Of a stretch of 64,000 bases of DNA, positions 55,201 through 61,200 are shown piece after piece. The stretch covers positions 9,875,782-9,939,781 of the forward strand of contig BSQZ01000013.1 in the NCBI GenBank assembly GCA_033239005.1. The letters are read 5' to 3'. The translations under genes were made by a program, and so were the position numbers. The stretch comes from Lamellibrachia satsuma (taxonomy: Eukaryota > Annelida > Polychaeta > Sabellida > Siboglinidae). Below the pieces are notes generated by a model that was given only the letters and a program-made list of their open reading frames with translations, searched no databases and was not told the origin of the DNA. Position 1 is the first letter of the stretch. Every line of letters begins with the position of its first letter.

Positions 55201-58200
55201 CCTGGAACAAATTAAGATAAGAGCCAGTAACTAGGGCACTCAATCACTGCAACACAATAAGGCAATTCTTCATCTGTGTTTGGGTGGAACTGAACACCCT
55301 GTGCCCCCCTTTAGAACCCCGCAGAAAGCTGCTTTGCTGGGGGACAGAGTTAGGCCTGTCTCACTACTACTTGATGACATCTGTGGTATCTCTACCCTCT
55401 GGGTCCTTTCCAAATGGTCTAGCTTGAGGTGGTCCCTGCTGACGGCCAATACCTGATGACCTGGTTCTACAGTCCATAACATGGACTACAGTCCATAACA
55501 TGTTTGACAAATGTGGTTGTATTGTGCCTAATAGGACCATATTGATTCCAGGACTTACACAAGCTAGGTCTGATTATAAAGCCCTGATACTGCCAGCATA
55601 TTCAACGCCAGTACTGCTGGGCAGGTGCAACACATCATATACCATGTGATCATTAACAGAATACACACTGGATACTTTGCCTTAGTTGTCGACACATGAT
55701 ATGTATAGCAGTTTGGGCAACTAATTAATAATCCATTGGGCAATGCTATTTAGTTGTAGCAAGTTTGATTTCAAGATGGAGACCATGTCATGTTCATTGC
55801 ACAATTTTCAACGGGCCATAAATACATTATTACATATACAGTTATTTATATAATCAGACTGATCCTATTTAATTAGATTCCTCCATCAACAAACTGTTTT
55901 AGTATAGTTTAACCATTTTACAACTTCACTATCACAAATCAAATGTATATGTTACATTACTGTAACATCTTGGACAGGTCTCATTTCCATGAACTGCAAG
56001 TGGCAGCGGGGGGGGGCCAAACGTGGAGACAGATTGTCAGATCATCCTGAGAGGTCAACCAACGACCACCCACAGTTGTGAGGTGAGGTAAAAATCACAG
56101 TGGAAGGAGAATAAATAAGCTAACTAGAATATTAACAGTAACATAGCTTTTCTTTGAATTGGCAAATTTTAATAATAAAAATAAATGAACTTACCGCATT
56201 CTCGCAATACACTCCAGTGTAGTTTGCCGAGCAGTTGCAAACGTACCCATTGACTAGGTTGACACAGGTAGCGTTATAGAAACACGGGGACGACGTGCAC
56301 TCGTCAATGTCACTGTCACACCTGACAACAGGAACTGACATCAACAATAGTGACACCGACACTAGTGACAAATAATTCCTCATCAGTACATTTCTCTGAC
56401 ACAGTGACACGGACATCCGTAGCCGCATTTGCCACCAGTAGCTTTCACTTGCCGGGGACATTGCCTCACAAAGTCACTCCGCAACAGCCACGGCTGTGAC
56501 GGCACCACTGGTTACAGCAAAGTGACCGTAGTGCTTGTCAGGTCGTTTTGTCTAGCTACTGTGCCAGATGGCCACACAAGGTGGCTGTCGTCCATACTAA
56601 GTTTTACTTCACCAGGGCTGGTCACAACAGACTGGCAGAGGGCTAACACAAGTCTACACAGGTCTCTTGTAATCCAGTGACAATTCCCAGCGCAGCTAAC
56701 GCTGTCACATCACAGGTCAATCACAAGCAGCCACTGGTGGGCGGGAACAGGTATATGGCTGTCACTCATGCATTGTGGACACAGGTATGCTGTTGGGGGT
56801 CATCTCAAAGTTGTCTTGCTTTAGGGGTGATGTCAAAATTGTGCAATATAATATATAATAAAGATTGGCTTCGTTATAAAATTCACGCTTTAGTGTATCA
56901 TGAGTGGATAACAAAGTATGCATTTGTGTCAGATCATAGAACCACACAAGAAAAGGAGTAACATTTTCAGAGCAATGTGGGATTGCTGCTTCAAAAGGAA
57001 ATAAAATTGTAGGGCTAATTAGGAGAACAATCACATATAAGGAGAAACAGCTAATTGTACAATAGTTAGACCACATTTGGAATATTTTATACAAGCATGG
57101 AGGCCGTATCGTAAGAAGGACATAGACAAGCTAGAAAGAATACAAAGAGGAGCAACTAAAATGATTCCAGAATTGAGAGACCTTAGTTATGAAAGTCGCT
57201 TATTACAATGTGGTTTGACAACACTAGAGACCAGGAGACTAAGGAGACCAAATAGAAGTGGTTAAAATAGTGAACGGTTATGAGGATGTTGATAGGAGTA
57301 TGTTCTTCAAACTTAAAGAATGCAGTAGAACCAGAGGAAACAAAGCAGCATTAGTTAAGGAGCAGTGTAGGTTGGACATGAGAAAGTACTCTTTCTCACA
57401 GAGGGTGATAAATGAATGGAACAAACTGCCAAATGATTGTGTTAATACTAGTAGTGTGAATATGTTTAAAAATAGAATTGACAGATATATGATAAGGGCG
57501 GGCTACACATAGATAATAAAATTGTTGGACTCTTGATAAGCCAATGGCTTCCTTGTCCACGTGCCATCTCGAACTTGTTGTTTGGGATGGCAATCTTGTC
57601 AAATCTTGTTAAATCTCAACAAGGTCTTGCATTGAGGTGCTGTCAAAATAGTGCATTATAATAAATAATAAAGATTGGTTTCATTATAAAATTCACGCTT
57701 TAGTGTATCATGAGTGGAACACAAAGGAGATATTTGTGTCAGGTCATCTCAACAATGTCATGCTTTGGAGTGTTGTCAAAATGGATCATTATAATAAATT
57801 GGCTTCATTATAAAATTCATGCTTTAGTGTATTATGAGTGAATAAGAAAGATGTTTGTGTTAGTGTAAATACTGCCTGTGTGTTATCATTGATTACCACT
57901 ACACATCCCTGGCTTAATTAAAGGTGAAAATCTATGAAACACAGGAAATCATGATGCTATTTATGATACTAACATACGTAAATATAAACAAATTTCCATG
58001 AACTACATTAGCACTGCACGTAGAGGGGGCCTCTAATTATATTTGGATATGTGTGTGGGTGGGTGGGTGGTGCCAATCCTATCTTTTTTGGGATTATTGT
58101 ATTTAAAAAAATCCAATAAACCAATTTTAAAGCCCCTTAGCAGACATGTGATCAATAAAAATGCAGAAAATGTAATGGAAGACATAGTTTTAGATACAGT

Positions 58201-61200
58201 CATACACTGAAGCAGTAGATAAAAGATAACAGTTTAGATAAGAACAATGAAAATAATCACTAGATCACAGTGACATTGCATAAGGTCACTAACATATCAC
58301 GTGTTGTAGTTAATGGCTAGAACAATGACTAATCTATGAACTCATCTAGATAGAATGGCAGTGTTTAATGACAACTACAAAGGTAATAATTCAGCACTAT
58401 ATATAGCCACAGGTTGAAAGTGATACTGTAGCAAAAACAAGTGCAGGTGACATAAAGTAGATGTATATCATGCTTTAGGAGAGTCAACCATGACATACAA
58501 CTGGAATACTGAACGTACAACAGTCTGGGGGAAGTTTCTAAATAAGTCAGCACTACAATTTGAACTTGTTAAATACATACATTAAGCCAACCTTTCAGTG
58601 ACTCTCCACTGCTGAGCCATCTGTCTTATCTAATGTTGCAATTATATTAATGTGTAAAACTTGTGTTAAAATGAATACAACAGGTCACCAAGGGGGCCAA
58701 TCAGCAGTGAACAAAATAAACTTAAACTCAAAATATATCTGTGAAATATAACTATACTAGTAACAATTTGGCGACACGGAAAAATGAAATGGCTTCATTG
58801 TAACATTGGATGATCTAAACATAACACTACTGTTTTTGACTATATTTGAAGTGATATCTCAAGAATATTTATTTAGTTTCTAGCCACTAGACTGATAAAC
58901 CATGCTTCAAGATATTTGTTTACAATTTACAGTCATTGTTCAATAGACAGCTTTGTAATCACAGTTTAAAAATATCAAAGTGCTGATGTAAATTAATAGA
59001 CAAGTTATGATCAGGAGCAAAGTACAAATTTCACTATATCATCCGTGTCAAAACATTATAAAATATACGTTTTGTACGTCATCTCTGTATCTGTGGAACA
59101 GGAAATCCACTAATGCAACTTTGATGCCACACTTTCATATGACAGCTATGTGTTTCTATGGTATTGGATGTTACATAATTTGTGCAATATGGTTGAACTG
59201 TAGGAATACGATTTATTCTGAAGAATGCATAAACAATTTAACTAGAGTTTTGTAACTTTCACTTTTGTATGAAGTCAGGCATGGGGCACGCACTCAGGTG
59301 AAATATCAGGGAGCATGACTTAAACAAACCTAAGGAAACATAAGCAGAAGAAGGAAAACCTTCCAAATACCTCGATGCTATAAAAAAGAGCCTGGAGATT
59401 TAAAGGTACGTTCTTATAAAGCGTGGTATCCAGTCCTTGGGACTGTTCAGAGTATTTTACACATCGTCCCCTAGTTTACAGTTAGCCAAACCGTGATTTC
59501 AAAGGATCAGCAATCAGACAGATATCTCTGAAGATAATAGAACACGTTTGTAACTAACAGTAACATACCTTGGTCCTGTGTATCCAGCGGCACATTCACA
59601 CATGTAGTTTGCAATGCCATCAACGCACGTGGCTCCGTTCATACAACCGCTGTTCACACAATCATCTATGTTGTTCTCACACCGGCTTCCATTAAATCCT
59701 ACCATGCAATCACACATATACAGATTCCACACGTCTCGACAAGTGGCGTTGTTCCGACACTCATTTGTTGCACAAACATCATCACCATGGCAACCAATGA
59801 TCACGTCCATTGTGCCGTATATGAAAAACTGTTCAGCAGCCGTGTTGTTCGGCATTTCTGATCGGCTGAAAAACGGCAGTAGAATATTGCCAATCCGAGC
59901 GTCGTCTATGCACCCTTTGAAGTTTGTATCTATGTGGAACTTTCCTGATGCTTTGTTTCGATAGTGCTGTGGTGCCCCACCAAGGAATAAATTGTCTCCA
60001 CCAATGAGATCACTAAACATCCACATCTGCGGAGCAGTTGAACCGTACACTGACGCATCAACGTTCAGGATGACCATTTTATTTTTTGCAACTTCGATAG
60101 AAATGTTGTGCACCTCTCCATCAAGTAAGTCAATGTCATTTGGTGATGATCTTACTTGACCTGCTGTGCCAAGGTCAAAGTGCAGGAGTAGAGAGCCATT
60201 GACCATCTGTAGTGTGATGTAGTTGTCTGACCTATTTCCCGCTCCATTCATGTGAAAGATGACCCCTGTAGTCTGTCTTGACCGTAGCTTCATACTGACC
60301 AGACTAAGCTTCCTGGCCAAGTCAATGGAGTGACCGTACTGGACGTAGCTGGCCTTACCATCAAACGTCGCCGGTGAAAGACCTGCAGACAACAACACTT
60401 GGTGACAGGCTTACATAATGGAAACTGCATCTCGTTCCAGTGAAGTTTAACTTTGATATTTAAAAAACCTTAAAAAATGGCAGACACTTCAATTTAAGTT
60501 AAATAAATGTTATACTTCATATTTCATCAAACAAAAAAATCCTGCATAAAAGTTCCTCTTACCCTAGTGTCCAATAAGGCCATAACTATTAAAATTCACA
60601 TAACAAAAGTACTCACTTTGAGAAATTTTCTGTGATTTTTGTTTCCACTACAAGAGATAACAAGACTAAACATTATCATCACTGCAATATACTTATTAAT
60701 CTTGTACTATTTAACTAATGTATGCCAGACTTACATTCATATCCATCATTGAGGTTTTGACATGTGGCTCCACCTGGGCACTCAACATAGAAACAGAAGT
60801 CGACTTCGCTGCAGTTCCTGCTGACGAAGCCCGGTAGACACAGGCACCTGTAGATAAAAGAGAAAGAATGTTGGTATACTTGCAGATATTAGTGCTTCAC
60901 CACTCAGCTTCCTCACCAAAACAATGTTTATCTTCAAATCTGTTACACTGAATTAACTACAATTCCTAAAAGCTAAAGATCATTTTTGTGAATTTATGAT
61001 GTTCCGATAAGACAGTAAATTGTCCAAAGAAAATTTGTATCTTATGGCACGCCTGCCACCTAGGGACCAACGTGCTGACACCTGGTGACTGTGCACATAC
61101 TTAAACTTGACTGTCGCCTATGTCACACCATTCACGAGAAGTTTGATTTAGGAATGTTGATCAAACTGATCGGATGAAATGGAGAATATGTAAAGTGAAA

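Noticed and set aside
55270..55482. Minus-strand 70-codon frame in a GC-richer patch
   Set aside because: No splice-compatible phase with crb and no recognisable domain.
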